Assembly: GCF_900104255.1 (NCBI RefSeq)
Contig: NZ_FNKZ01000002.1
Location: 62,001-126,000, forward strand
Origin: Pseudoxanthomonas sp. CF385
GTDB lineage: Bacteria; Pseudomonadota; Gammaproteobacteria; Xanthomonadales; Xanthomonadaceae
Direction: 5' to 3'
DNA length: 64,000 bases
The stretch's first letter is position 1. Every line of letters starts with the position of its first letter. Both the position numbers and the translations under genes were made by a program. Positions 34,829 to 43,647 of the stretch are shown in pieces. Below the pieces are notes generated by a model. That model did not search any database and was not told where the DNA came from. It saw only the letters and a list, made by a program, of their open reading frames with translations.

Positions 34829-35620
34829 CTACCTGCCCGCAGCCGCAAAGCCCTTCGCGGCGCCGTCGATCGTGTCCGCGACCACCTGGGGCTGGGTCAT
34901 GAAGACCGCATGGCTGGCGGACACCTTGGTGATGCGCGCGCCGATGCGTTCGGCCATGTGGATGAGCATGGCCTGGTCGAAGGCCTTGTCCTCGGTGGCG
35001 ATCACCGCCCAGCTGGGCTTCGTGCGCCAGGCCGCGTTCGTCAGCCGGGTCTCGAACACCGACATGTTGATGGGCACCTGCGAATCGCGCAGGAACGCGG
35101 CGTCGGCGTCGCGGGTATCGTGGGCGAAGCCGGCCTTGAACTTCGCGGGGCTCAGGAAGCCGTAGCCGTCGCTGCCCGTCTCGATCACGAACTCGGGCGT
35201 GGCCGCGAAACCGGCGTACTGCTGCGCCGTGGTTTCGCCCGCGTCCGGCGCCAGCGCGGACACATAGACCAGGCCCACGACCTTGTCGTGCACGCCGGCT
35301 TCGGTGATGACCGTGCCGCCCCAGGAGTGGCCCACCAGGAGGGTGGGACCGTCCTGCCGGTCGAGCACGCGCTGCGTCGCCTTCACGTCGTCGGCCAGCG
35401 ACGTCAGCGGGTTCTGCACGATCGACACGCGATAGCCGCGCGCGGTCAGGTTGTCGTAGACGGCGCGCCAGCCGGCGCCATCGGCAAAGGCGCCATGCAC
35501 CAGGACGACATTGTTCACCGGCCCGCGATGGCTGGCGGCCACGGGCTTGCCGGCGTGTGCGGACGGTGTGATGGCAGCCGCCCATGCGGCGGCCAGGACG
35601 ATGGGAATGAGCTTGAACAT
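34829..35620 (-). CDS. Exported alpha/beta hydrolase
   Basis: 263 residues with a signal peptide (ending near SAHAGK, residue 24). Core motifs: VVLVHGAFADGAGWRAVY, Ser nucleophile in VGHSWGGTVI, acid in the EDKAFD region, and His in SASHAVFMTQP. The HGAFADG wording is that of a widespread exported or cytosolic esterase-like group annotated only as alpha/beta hydrolase. AGGAGA is seven bases before the ATG. Convergent with the methyltransferase gene and transcribed alone. Confidence 0.88.
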   Translation of the reverse strand: MFKLIPIVLAAAWAAAITPSAHAGKPVAASHRGPVNNVVLVHGAFADGAGWRAVYDNLTARGYRVSIVQNPLTSLADDVKATQRVLDRQDGPTLLVGHSWGGTVITEAGVHDKVVGLVYVSALAPDAGETTAQQYAGFAATPEFVIETGSDGYGFLSPAKFKAGFAHDTRDADAAFLRDSQVPINMSVFETRLTNAAWRTKPSWAVIATEDKAFDQAMLIHMAERIGARITKVSASHAVFMTQPQVVADTIDGAAKGFAAAGR

Positions 35621-35923
35621 GGATGTCTCCTCAAGGGGGTGAATCAGGCATCGGTGCGTGGCACCTCGGCCCGCAGGACCACTGTGCGATGCCGGCCCAC
35701 ACGATGCGCCACCGGGAGTCCTGATAACTTGACCGAACGTGCTGATCGCCGCTCCATCGTCCTTTCCGGTACGCCGAGCACGGCGTTCCCTGGCAGCGAC
35801 GCGCGCAGCCATCCGCGGCTCCGACGGGTCACCCATCGCGCACGCCTGTACCTGATCCCGTGCAGGACCGGGAGGCGCCTCCGCGCTAGGCTGATTCCAC
35901 CCTGTACCCCGCCGGTGAGCCCC
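35621..35923. other. Intergenic region between divergent genes
   Basis: About 300 bp between the exported hydrolase (minus) and the Rof-like gene (plus). Frames are open on both strands, but none has a ribosome binding site or a recognisable product. It presumably holds both promoters; no clear -35/-10 pair or palindrome was seen. Confidence 0.45.
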
Positions 35924-36187
35924 ATGCCCCACCCGTCCGATCCCTATACGCCGATCAACTGCGAGTTCCACGACGTGCTGGAAGCCACCGCGACGCGCCG
36001 CACGCAGGCCGTCATCCGATTCCTCGATGACGACGGCACATTGACCGAACGCGCGACGCGCATCGTCACGTTGTCCGCCCGTGACGGCATCGAATACGCC
36101 GAACTCGGTACCGGCGAGCGCATACGCCTGGATCGGCTGGTCGCGGTCGACGGCAGCGCGCCGGCGGACTTCGCGCCGCCGGCCTGA
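35924..36187 (+). CDS. Rof-like Rho-binding antiterminator family protein
   Basis: 87 residues with the Rof/YaeO opening YTPINCEFHDVLEATATRRT, followed by an SH3-like beta barrel (AVIRFLDDDG, RIVTLSARDGIEYAELGTGERIRLDRLVAV). E. coli Rof binds the RNA-binding domain of Rho and blocks termination; this protein keeps the fold and the acidic surface. Whether it acts on Rho here is inferred. The stop codon is only three bases from the convergent chemoreceptor stop. Confidence 0.82.
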   Translation: MPHPSDPYTPINCEFHDVLEATATRRTQAVIRFLDDDGTLTERATRIVTLSARDGIEYAELGTGERIRLDRLVAVDGSAPADFAPPA

Positions 36188-36190
36188 GGA

Positions 36191-38749
36191 TCAGACCGCC
36201 TGCACCGCCCGTGCCTGGCCATGGCCTGCGGGGCGTTCGGTGCGGAACTGCGCGACAGACCGGCGCAACGCCCCCACGTCCTCCCGCATGCGGCGCGCGG
36301 CAGCCGTGGCTTCTTCCACCAGCGCCGCGTTCTGCTGGGTGGATTCCTCCATCCGGTTGACGGTCTGGTTGACCTGCTCGATGCCGGCGGATTGTTCCTG
36401 CGAGGCGCCGGAGATCTCGACCATGATGTCGGTGACCCCCTGCACGCTGGCGACGATCTTGCCCATCGTCGCGCCCGCCTGACGCACCAGCGCCGAGCCG
36501 TCGGCCACCTTGTCCACGGACGTCCCGATCAGGCCCTTGATCTCCCTGGCCGCGTTCGCCGAGCGCTGCGCCAGCATGCGCACTTCGCTGGCCACGACCG
36601 CAAAGCCGCGCCCCTGTTCGCCGGCGCGCGCGGCTTCCACTGCGGCATTGAGCGCCAGGATGTTGGTCTGGAAGGCGATGCCGTCGATGACCGAGATGAT
36701 CTCGGCGATCTTTTTCGACGACTGCTCGATGTCGGTCATCGTCGCGACCACCCGGCCGACGACCTCGCCTCCTTGCGAGGCCACACCTGCGGCGCCGATG
36801 GCGAGCTCGTTCGCCACCCGCGCCGATTCCGCGTTCTGGCGGACGGTGGAGGTCAGCTCCTCCATCGAAGCCGCGGCTTCTTCCAGGCTGGCGGCCTGCT
36901 GCTCGGTCCGGCGCGAAAGATCGGCATGGCCGGCGGCGATTTCGCCGGCAGCGGTGTTGATCGACGTGGCGGCATCCTGGATGCCGCCGACGATGTCGGT
37001 CAGCTGGGCCACGGTGGCGTTGGCGTCGTCGCGCATGCGCGCGAACACGCCTTGGAAGTCGCCCTCCATGCGTGCGGTCAGGTCGCCCTGCGAAAGCGCG
37101 GCGAGCAGCCCCTGCAGCGCGGACAGGTTGTACTGGAACGCATCCAGCAGGCGGTTGGTGCTGCCCGCCAGGGTCAGCACGAAGCCCTGCTTGTCTTCCA
37201 GCGGCACGCGGTCGCGCAGGTCGCCGCGCGCGGCGGCATCCACCACCGCCGCGATCTCGCGCTCCACCAGCATCTCGACCTCGCGGCTCCGCCATTCGAC
37301 GACCGCACCCATGCACACCCCGTGCACCCGCACGCGGTTGACCGCCCACTGGTAGTGGATGCCGGCATGCTCGACATCCTCTTCGAAGACATCCTCCCCG
37401 CCGGCGAGCCGACGCTGCACCTGCGCGAACACCGGATGCAATTGCACGGCGTCCAGGCCGGACATCGACGCGCTCTCGGGCAGCACCGCCCGCAGCGAAC
37501 GGTTGGCATAGGCCAGGGCGCCGTCAGCGTCCAGCATCATCAGCCCGGTCTGGGCGCAGTCCAGCGCCTGGCGGGCGCGCTCGTTCTCGCGCGCCACGGC
37601 GCGTTCCGCCTCGATGCGCGCACGCATGCGCTGCTGCATGTGCGACAGGGTCGCGGCGAGGCGGCCGATCTCGTCGTGCGGGTTGTGCACCCTCAACACC
37701 GTATCGAGCCGGTCGTCCGCGATATCGGTGGCGAAGCGCAGCGTATCCTCGATGGGCCGGCGCACGGCGCGCAGGACCATCAGCAGCGTCGCGATCAGCG
37801 CCACTGACACCAGCAGCCAGGTCAACATGAAGAACCCGTCGATCCAGCGGCCCTGCGTGCGTTGCTGCGCGCGCGCGTCCGCCAGCGCATCGGACTGCGA
37901 CTGTTGCAGCGCATCCAGCGCAGGGGTGATGCCGGTGGCGATGTCTTCCAGTGACTGGGCTTCCACATCCAGGCCGATGCGTGCCGCGGTGTAGGCCAGC
38001 AAGGCGCCTTGATAGGCATCCATGTCGGCGCGCAGGGCGTCCTGTGCTTCCGGCGGCAACCGCGCACCGGTCAATGCCAGATCGAACGGCAGTTTCTCTT
38101 CGCTGACGCGGTCGGTGTGCGTCGCATCGCCGGTCAGCAGGAATTGGCTCTCGAACCGCCGCATGCGCTGCACATGGCCGGTCAGCGTCGGATTGCCCAC
38201 TTCGTCGATACGGGCCTCCAGCACACCGGCGGCGGCGTCCAGTTGCGCACGCAGCCCGGATTCGCCCTGCCCCATCTCGTCCACGCGCGCATTGAGCGAG
38301 GCGATGCCTTCGCCGAACTGGGCGATCTCGGCGGCGACGCCCTTCAGCGCGGAGGAGCCCGGGTCTGCGCTGGCGGCGCCGGCGTCCGCGTCCAGCGTGC
38401 CCGCCAGGCGTTCTTGCGCCGTCCGCAGGGCCGCACGATGCTCGTCGGACAGGCTGTGCGCATAGGCCGTCTGCAACCGCCGCGCTTCGGCGACCTGCTG
38501 GGCCAGGGTGCCGGCGAGCACCGCGCGTGCCTGGTAGCCAGCGAACGTGTCGCCTGCGCGCTCCGCCCCTACACTGGCGCGCCAGTAGGCCAGTGCGATC
38601 ACCAGCAGGCCGACACCGGATACCAGCAGGCTGGCCTGGATCTTGCCGGCCAGGCTCATGCGACCGAGCCGCGTGGAGGACAGCAAGCGCATGCGGCGTA
38701 GGGCGGCATCGCGCAGGCGACGCAGGGTCGAATTCGGGGGGGAGGCCAT
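36191..38749 (-). CDS. Methyl-accepting chemotaxis protein with PAS domain
   Basis: About 852 residues. TM1 (37-56), an alpha-helical periplasmic sensor of about 245 residues, TM2 (306-326), HAMP (327-380), a PAS module (about 393-490), two HAMP-like repeats (500-585) and the long cytosolic signalling hairpin with the strictly conserved tip [20 protein letters not shown] at 690-709. It would control CheA in the flagellar or type IV pilus array. No C-terminal NWETF-type tether for CheR/CheB is present. The start at MASPPN is chosen (GGA nine bases upstream); an ATG nine codons earlier is possible. No other che gene is adjacent. Confidence 0.92.
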   Translation of the reverse strand: MASPPNSTLRRLRDAALRRMRLLSSTRLGRMSLAGKIQASLLVSGVGLLVIALAYWRASVGAERAGDTFAGYQARAVLAGTLAQQVAEARRLQTAYAHSLSDEHRAALRTAQERLAGTLDADAGAASADPGSSALKGVAAEIAQFGEGIASLNARVDEMGQGESGLRAQLDAAAGVLEARIDEVGNPTLTGHVQRMRRFESQFLLTGDATHTDRVSEEKLPFDLALTGARLPPEAQDALRADMDAYQGALLAYTAARIGLDVEAQSLEDIATGITPALDALQQSQSDALADARAQQRTQGRWIDGFFMLTWLLVSVALIATLLMVLRAVRRPIEDTLRFATDIADDRLDTVLRVHNPHDEIGRLAATLSHMQQRMRARIEAERAVARENERARQALDCAQTGLMMLDADGALAYANRSLRAVLPESASMSGLDAVQLHPVFAQVQRRLAGGEDVFEEDVEHAGIHYQWAVNRVRVHGVCMGAVVEWRSREVEMLVEREIAAVVDAAARGDLRDRVPLEDKQGFVLTLAGSTNRLLDAFQYNLSALQGLLAALSQGDLTARMEGDFQGVFARMRDDANATVAQLTDIVGGIQDAATSINTAAGEIAAGHADLSRRTEQQAASLEEAAASMEELTSTVRQNAESARVANELAIGAAGVASQGGEVVGRVVATMTDIEQSSKKIAEIISVIDGIAFQTNILALNAAVEAARAGEQGRGFAVVASEVRMLAQRSANAAREIKGLIGTSVDKVADGSALVRQAGATMGKIVASVQGVTDIMVEISGASQEQSAGIEQVNQTVNRMEESTQQNAALVEEATAAARRMREDVGALRRSVAQFRTERPAGHGQARAVQAV

Positions 38750-38930
38750 GGGCGTATTCCGGACAGAATGACGCATCGGTATCGGCCGTTCCCGCCAGGA
38801 CTTTAATGTCCTTTTTCGCCACGCGTGCGGCGTTCCGGGATGCAGGTGTTGTACGCGGCGTGCGCTACAGCACGATGACGACGACGACTGACACTCCACT
38901 GTCATGCGATCGCGCTAGCGTCCCGGCCCC

Positions 38931-40712
38931 ATGCTCGCCTGCCCTGCTCCCGCCCCGATGTCCGCCGTGCTGGACGCCGCCCTGCGCCCGGGCGGATTGC
39001 GCGCGGTGTACCAGCCCATCGTCCATCTGGAAGACCAGCGCGTGGTCGCGCACGAAGGCCTGATGCGTCACGCGCACGGGTCGATGACACCGCTGCAGTT
39101 GCTGGACCTGGCGCGTGTCGCCGGACGGCTCGGCGAGCTGGAAACCCAGGCCGCACGCATGCTGGTTCGCAGCTTCGATTTCGAGCGTGGCGGGCGCCTG
39201 CTGGTCAACCTGAGCGCGCACGCGATCCTGCAGGACGCCTTCCGCCCGCAGCAGATCATCGAAGGCCTGCAGTCCGCGGGGCGCGACCTGAGCCGGTTCG
39301 TCATCGAGATCACCGAGCGCGACATCGTCGAAGACGTGGGCCGCCTGGCCGATGCGCTGGGTTACCTGCGCGCGGCCGGAATCCGCATCGCGCTGGACGA
39401 CTTCGGCAACGGGCATTCCAACTTCGAGCTGTGGCATGAGCTGGGGCCGGAGTACGTCAAGATCGACCGCTACCTGATCCACGAGATCGCCGAGAGTCCG
39501 GGCCGCCTCAGCATCGTGCGTGCGCTGGTGCAGGTGGCCGAGAGCCTCGGCACCGACCTGATCGCGGAAGGCGTGGAGCGCATGCAGGACCTGGCCATCA
39601 TCCAGGACCTGGGCATCCGATACGCGCAGGGTTATCTGCTGGGCCGCCCGTCCGAACGGGCGACCGACGCCGTGCCGGACGACCTGCGCCTGGCTTCGCG
39701 CGAGAAGCTGCCGGTGTGGCCGCGCAGCGGGCGTCGCTCGGCCTTTCCCAAGGTCACCGCGGCGCACCTGCTGATCGAAGCGCCTTCGATCACCGACGAC
39801 GCGAGCAACTTCGACGCCGAGCAGCTGTTCCGCCAGCATCCCGACCTGCAGGCGCTGCCGGTCGTGGACGGCAGCGGGCATCCGCTCGGGCTGATCAACC
39901 GGCGCGTGTTCAACGAGCGCATGGCGGTGCCGTTCGCCCGCGAGCTGCTCGGTCGCAAACCGTGCATCAAGCTGATGCACGCCTCGCCCATCATGGCGGA
40001 CGTGGCGCAGAGCATCGATGCGATGTCGGAGATCCTGCTGGGCGAAGACCAGCGCTATCTTTCGGACGGCTTCATCATCACCCGCGATGGGCGCTACGCC
40101 GGCGTGGGCACCGGCGAAGCCCTGGTCCGGCGCGTCACCGAGCTGCGCATCGAAGCCGCGCGCTACGCCAATCCGCTGACCCTGTTGCCCGGCAACATCC
40201 CCATCGCCGAGCACATCGCGCGGTTGATCGATGCGCACCAGCCGTTCACGGCGGCGTACTGCGACCTCAACCACTTCAAACCCTACAACGACCAGTACGG
40301 ATACTTCCGCGGCGACCGGATGATCCGCCTGGTGGCCTCGACGCTGTTGCGCCATGCGGAGCCCCAGTGGGATTTCGTCGGCCACGTGGGCGGCGACGAC
40401 TTCGTGGTGCTGTTCCAGAGCGACGACTGGGAGCGGCGCTGCCGCGAGATGGTCGGCGAGTTCAACGCCGCCTGCCGCGCACTGTTCGACGACGACGATC
40501 TCGCACGCGGCGTGCTGGAAGGCGAAGACCGCGCGGGGCGCTACACCACGTTCCCGTTGACCACGCTCACCATCGGCGCGACCCAGGTGACCCCGCACCG
40601 CTTCTGCACCGCCGAGGAAGTCGCCTCGCAGGCGGCCGCCGCCAAGCGGCTGGCCAAGCGGCTGTCGGTGGGCCTGCACGTGCTGGATGCAGCGGAGGCG
40701 ACCACGGGCTGA
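38931..40712 (+). CDS. EAL-CBS-GGDEF c-di-GMP protein
   Basis: 593 residues, no membrane segment. The EAL domain (about 15-245) has EGL at 42-44 in place of EAL but keeps the metal and catalytic residues Asn93, Glu126, Asp156-Asp157, Lys177 and Glu213, so phosphodiesterase activity is plausible. A paired CBS region (about 275-405) may bind nucleotides. The C-terminal GGDEF domain carries GGDDF (near residue 485), a conservative change of the catalytic Glu that could lower cyclase activity. It is divergent from the chemoreceptor gene, with 180 bp between them. The ribosome binding site is weak, and MSAVLD at codon 10 is an alternative start. Confidence 0.92.
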   Translation: MLACPAPAPMSAVLDAALRPGGLRAVYQPIVHLEDQRVVAHEGLMRHAHGSMTPLQLLDLARVAGRLGELETQAARMLVRSFDFERGGRLLVNLSAHAILQDAFRPQQIIEGLQSAGRDLSRFVIEITERDIVEDVGRLADALGYLRAAGIRIALDDFGNGHSNFELWHELGPEYVKIDRYLIHEIAESPGRLSIVRALVQVAESLGTDLIAEGVERMQDLAIIQDLGIRYAQGYLLGRPSERATDAVPDDLRLASREKLPVWPRSGRRSAFPKVTAAHLLIEAPSITDDASNFDAEQLFRQHPDLQALPVVDGSGHPLGLINRRVFNERMAVPFARELLGRKPCIKLMHASPIMADVAQSIDAMSEILLGEDQRYLSDGFIITRDGRYAGVGTGEALVRRVTELRIEAARYANPLTLLPGNIPIAEHIARLIDAHQPFTAAYCDLNHFKPYNDQYGYFRGDRMIRLVASTLLRHAEPQWDFVGHVGGDDFVVLFQSDDWERRCREMVGEFNAACRALFDDDDLARGVLEGEDRAGRYTTFPLTTLTIGATQVTPHRFCTAEEVASQAAAAKRLAKRLSVGLHVLDAAEATTG

Positions 40713-40728
40713 GCGCGCGCTTCGCGCA

Positions 40729-41652
40729 TCAGCCCAAGGCGGCGACGTCGATGCCCTCGACCAGGCGCGAGGCCAGGCGCTTGTTCTGCAGTTGGGCCAG
40801 CCACCACTCCAATGCGCGGCCCTGGTGGTCGCCACGCCAGGCGACGTAGAGCAGGTTGGGTTCGCGCGGGTCCGCCATTTGCTTCTCCACCAGATCACCG
40901 CGCTTGAGCAGGCCGGCCACACGGTCGCGCGGCAACCAGCCCACGCCTAGTCCTTCGCATTGCGCATGGATCTTCGCGCGCATGCTCGGCACGGCCAGCG
41001 ACGGCTGCCCGCCCAGCACCCCGTAGCCGCGCACGTCCACCCGGCGCGAGGTGTCGGCCACCACGACGGCCCGATGCTGGAGTACCGCCGCCCGCTCGAC
41101 CGGCTCGCGTGCCTTGGCCAACGGATGGCGCGGCGAGACCGCGAACACCCAGTCCATCACCCCGAGTTCGAACCAGCGCAGGCCGGGAATGACAGGAGGC
41201 TCGTTCGTCGCGCCCACCACCAGGTCGGCGCGGCCGTCGCGTAGCGCGTCCCAGGTGCCGGTGAGGACTTCATGGGTGATGCGCAGCGTCACGCCCGACT
41301 TCAAGCCATCGAAGGCGCGGATGACGGGCAGCAGCGTTTCGAATTCGAGGATCTCGTCGGTGACGATCCAGAGGCGGTCTTCCCAGCCGCCCGCCACCTG
41401 CTTCACCCGTTGCGTCAGCCGCGACACGTCCAGCATCAGGCGCGCCGCTTCCTGCGCCAGCAGATGGCCGGCGGGCGTCAGCTGCAGGCGGTAGCGGCGG
41501 CGGTCGAACAGCAGCGCATCGAAGCGCGCCTCGAGCTGGCGCGCGGCGTGCGACACGGTGGAGGGCGCCTTGCCCAGGCGGGCGGCGGCGCGGGACAGGC
41601 TTCCGCTCTCCCGGATGGCTTCCAGCAGGGCCAATTCGTCCGCTGACAACAT
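40729..41652 (-). CDS. LysR family transcriptional regulator
   Basis: 307 residues: winged helix (LLEAIRESGSLSRAAARLGKAPSTVSHAARQLE) and an effector domain of the DNA-binding-transport-like class (GWEDRLWIVTDEILEFETLLPVIRAF). The gene is divergent from an SDR gene with a 104-bp spacer whose LysR-proximal end has a perfect inverted repeat (41653-41669). The natural targets are the SDR and the exported hydrolase behind it. Confidence 0.93.
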   Translation of the reverse strand: MLSADELALLEAIRESGSLSRAAARLGKAPSTVSHAARQLEARFDALLFDRRRYRLQLTPAGHLLAQEAARLMLDVSRLTQRVKQVAGGWEDRLWIVTDEILEFETLLPVIRAFDGLKSGVTLRITHEVLTGTWDALRDGRADLVVGATNEPPVIPGLRWFELGVMDWVFAVSPRHPLAKAREPVERAAVLQHRAVVVADTSRRVDVRGYGVLGGQPSLAVPSMRAKIHAQCEGLGVGWLPRDRVAGLLKRGDLVEKQMADPREPNLLYVAWRGDHQGRALEWWLAQLQNKRLASRLVEGIDVAALG

Positions 41653-41669
41653 GTTCGATACCTTCGAAC
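41653..41669. promoter_or_regulatory. Inverted repeat at LysR/SDR promoter
   Basis: GTTCGA-TACCT-TCGAAC, perfect six-base arms, directly abutting the LysR start codon. Binding here would block LysR translation initiation or transcription and so fits negative autoregulation, with activation of the SDR 88 bp away. Confidence 0.6.
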
Positions 41670-41756
41670 GAGTCCGTCGCGATTGTGGCACGGAAAGCCG
41701 TCTTCGCCTTGCCAGTATGCGCTCACAGCATTGGGCTGGCATCGAAGGACTTCACC

Positions 41757-42506
41757 ATGAACCGCTTCAACAACAAGACCATCCTCGTCACCGGCGGCAG
41801 CAGCGGCATCGGCCTGGCCACCGCCCAGGCGTTCGCCGCCGAAGGCGCGCGCGTCGTCATCACCGGCCGCGACGCCAAGACCCTCGAACAGGCCAAGGCC
41901 ACCCTGGGCCCGGACGCCGTCGCCCTGGTCAACGACGCCGGCCGCCTGGCCGACGCGAAAGCGCTCGCCGCCGCGCTGGCGGCCGCCGACCTGCAGTTGG
42001 ACGCCGTTTTCCTCAATGCCGGCACGGCGAAGTTCGCCGCGTTCCCGGACGTGGACGAGGCGCTGTGGGACCAGATCTTCGACACCAACATCAAGGGGCC
42101 GTACTTCCAGGTCCAGGCGCTGCTGCCCCGGCTGAATCCGGGCGCATCGATCGTCATCAACGGTTCCATCAATGCCCGCATCGGCATGCCGAACAGTTCG
42201 GTGTACGCCGCCAGCAAGGCGGCCGTGATCTCGCTGGCGAAGACGCTGTCGGCCGAACTTCTGCCACGTGGCGTGCGCGTCAACGTGCTCAGCCCGGGTC
42301 CGGTGGCGACGCCGCTCTACGGCAAGCTCGGCCTGGACGCCGCATCGCTGGAAGCCACGGCGGCGCAGATCCAGAACCAGATCCCGCTCGGCCGCTTCGG
42401 TACCCCGGCAGAGATCGCCGCCACCGTGCTGCACCTGTCGTCGCCGGAATCGGCCTTCATCGTCGGCACCGAGATCATCGCCGACGGCGGCATGAGCCAA
42501 CTCTAG
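41757..42506 (+). CDS. SDR family oxidoreductase
   Basis: 249 residues with complete SDR machinery: TGGSSGIG near the N-terminus, NAGTA after beta 4, Ser in INGSINARIG and the YAASK pair. GRDAK after beta 2 suggests NADP(H). Ends IADGGMSQL. The start MNRFNNKTILVTGG has no strong ribosome binding site but begins exactly where homologues do. It is divergent from the LysR gene and followed after 99 bp by an exported hydrolase. Substrate unknown. Confidence 0.92.
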   Translation: MNRFNNKTILVTGGSSGIGLATAQAFAAEGARVVITGRDAKTLEQAKATLGPDAVALVNDAGRLADAKALAAALAAADLQLDAVFLNAGTAKFAAFPDVDEALWDQIFDTNIKGPYFQVQALLPRLNPGASIVINGSINARIGMPNSSVYAASKAAVISLAKTLSAELLPRGVRVNVLSPGPVATPLYGKLGLDAASLEATAAQIQNQIPLGRFGTPAEIAATVLHLSSPESAFIVGTEIIADGGMSQL

Positions 42507-42605
42507 GCGCATCCCGCGCCCGCCCTGCTGGCCGACGGCGTTCCGCTTCCGCGTTGCCCACGGATATCCGCCGGTCCAGCGACATCCACCCCCGAGGAGA
42601 TCGTC

Positions 42606-43535
42606 ATGAACACCCTGCTGCGTTCCCTCCAGCATGCGGCCACGGCCCTGCTGGCGATCCTGGCCCTGCAATCGTCCGCCCATGCGGCGCCATCGCCGGC
42701 CATCCAGGACCACACCGCCACCGTCAACGGCGTCACCCTGCACTATCTGCAGGCGGGCGACGGCGATACGTCCCCCGTCGTGCTGCTGCACGGCTACGCC
42801 GAAACCAGCCATATGTGGCGGCCGTTGATGCCAAAGCTGGCCGACCGTCACGTCGTCATCGCTCCGGACCTGCGCGGTGCGGGCTCATCCTCCAAACCCG
42901 ACACCGGCTACGACAAGAAGACGCTCGCGCAGGACATCCATGCGCTGGTGAAGTCGCTGGGTTACCGCAAGATCAAGATCGTCGGCCACGACATCGGCCT
43001 GATGGTCGCCTACGCCTATGCGGCGCAGTACCCGGACGAGGTGGAGAGCATCGTGCTGATGGATGCCTTCCTGCCGGGCGTCGGCGACTGGACGAAGGTG
43101 TGGCTGTTGCGCGACCTGTGGCACTTCCACTTCTATGGCGAAACGCCGCTGAAGCTGGTCGATGGCCGCGAGCGCACCTATTTCGAGCACTTCTGGAACG
43201 ACTTCGCCGCCGACCGCACGCGCTCCATCCCGGAAGCCGACCGGCAGTTCTACGCGAAGGAGTACGCACGCCCCGGCGGCATGCGCGCGGGCTTCGAATA
43301 CTTCCGGAACTTTGAACAGGATGCGAAGGACTTCGCCGGCTTCGCCCAGACCACGCTGCATATGCCGATGTTGGTGCTGTCGGGCGAAAAGGCCGGCGGC
43401 CAGTTCCTGATCGACCAGGGCCGGATGGTGGACGACCACGTCGAAGGCGTCATCATCCAGGGCTCGGGCCACTGGCTGATGGAAGAGGCGCCCGAACAGA
43501 CGATCCCCGCGCTCGTCGCTTTCCTGGACCGATAA
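42606..43535 (+). CDS. Exported alpha/beta hydrolase with Asp nucleophile
   Basis: 309 residues with signal peptide (cleavage near AHAAP, residue 28). Motifs: LLHGYAETSHMW, nucleophile Asp in VGHDIGLMVAYAYA and His in GSGHWLMEEAP. GHDIG instead of GHSxG marks the dehalogenase/epoxide hydrolase branch (fluoroacetate-dehalogenase-like). Exported members are often annotated as epoxide hydrolases. GAGGAGA precedes the ATG. This repeats the SDR plus exported Asp-nucleophile hydrolase arrangement seen at 19.4-21.2 kb. A good terminator follows. Confidence 0.9.
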   Translation: MNTLLRSLQHAATALLAILALQSSAHAAPSPAIQDHTATVNGVTLHYLQAGDGDTSPVVLLHGYAETSHMWRPLMPKLADRHVVIAPDLRGAGSSSKPDTGYDKKTLAQDIHALVKSLGYRKIKIVGHDIGLMVAYAYAAQYPDEVESIVLMDAFLPGVGDWTKVWLLRDLWHFHFYGETPLKLVDGRERTYFEHFWNDFAADRTRSIPEADRQFYAKEYARPGGMRAGFEYFRNFEQDAKDFAGFAQTTLHMPMLVLSGEKAGGQFLIDQGRMVDDHVEGVIIQGSGHWLMEEAPEQTIPALVAFLDR

Positions 43536-43544
43536 ACCCAGGCC

Positions 43545-43577
43545 CCGGGCCCGTTGCGTCGCGACGGGCCCCGGTTT
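43545..43577 (+). terminator. Intrinsic terminator of hydrolase gene
   Basis: Stem CCGGGCCCGT / ACGGGCCCCGG (one-base bulge) followed by TTT, nine bases after the hydrolase stop codon. Confidence 0.65.
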
Positions 43578-43647
43578 CGTCGCATAGTACTTCCCTGCCG
43601 CGGCCCCCCGTGCAAAGCTTCCGGCGCCTTCCACGGACCGGACCGAC

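Noticed and set aside
38865..40922. 685-codon minus-strand open frame
   Set aside because: Antisense to the EAL-CBS-GGDEF gene; no recognisable motif.
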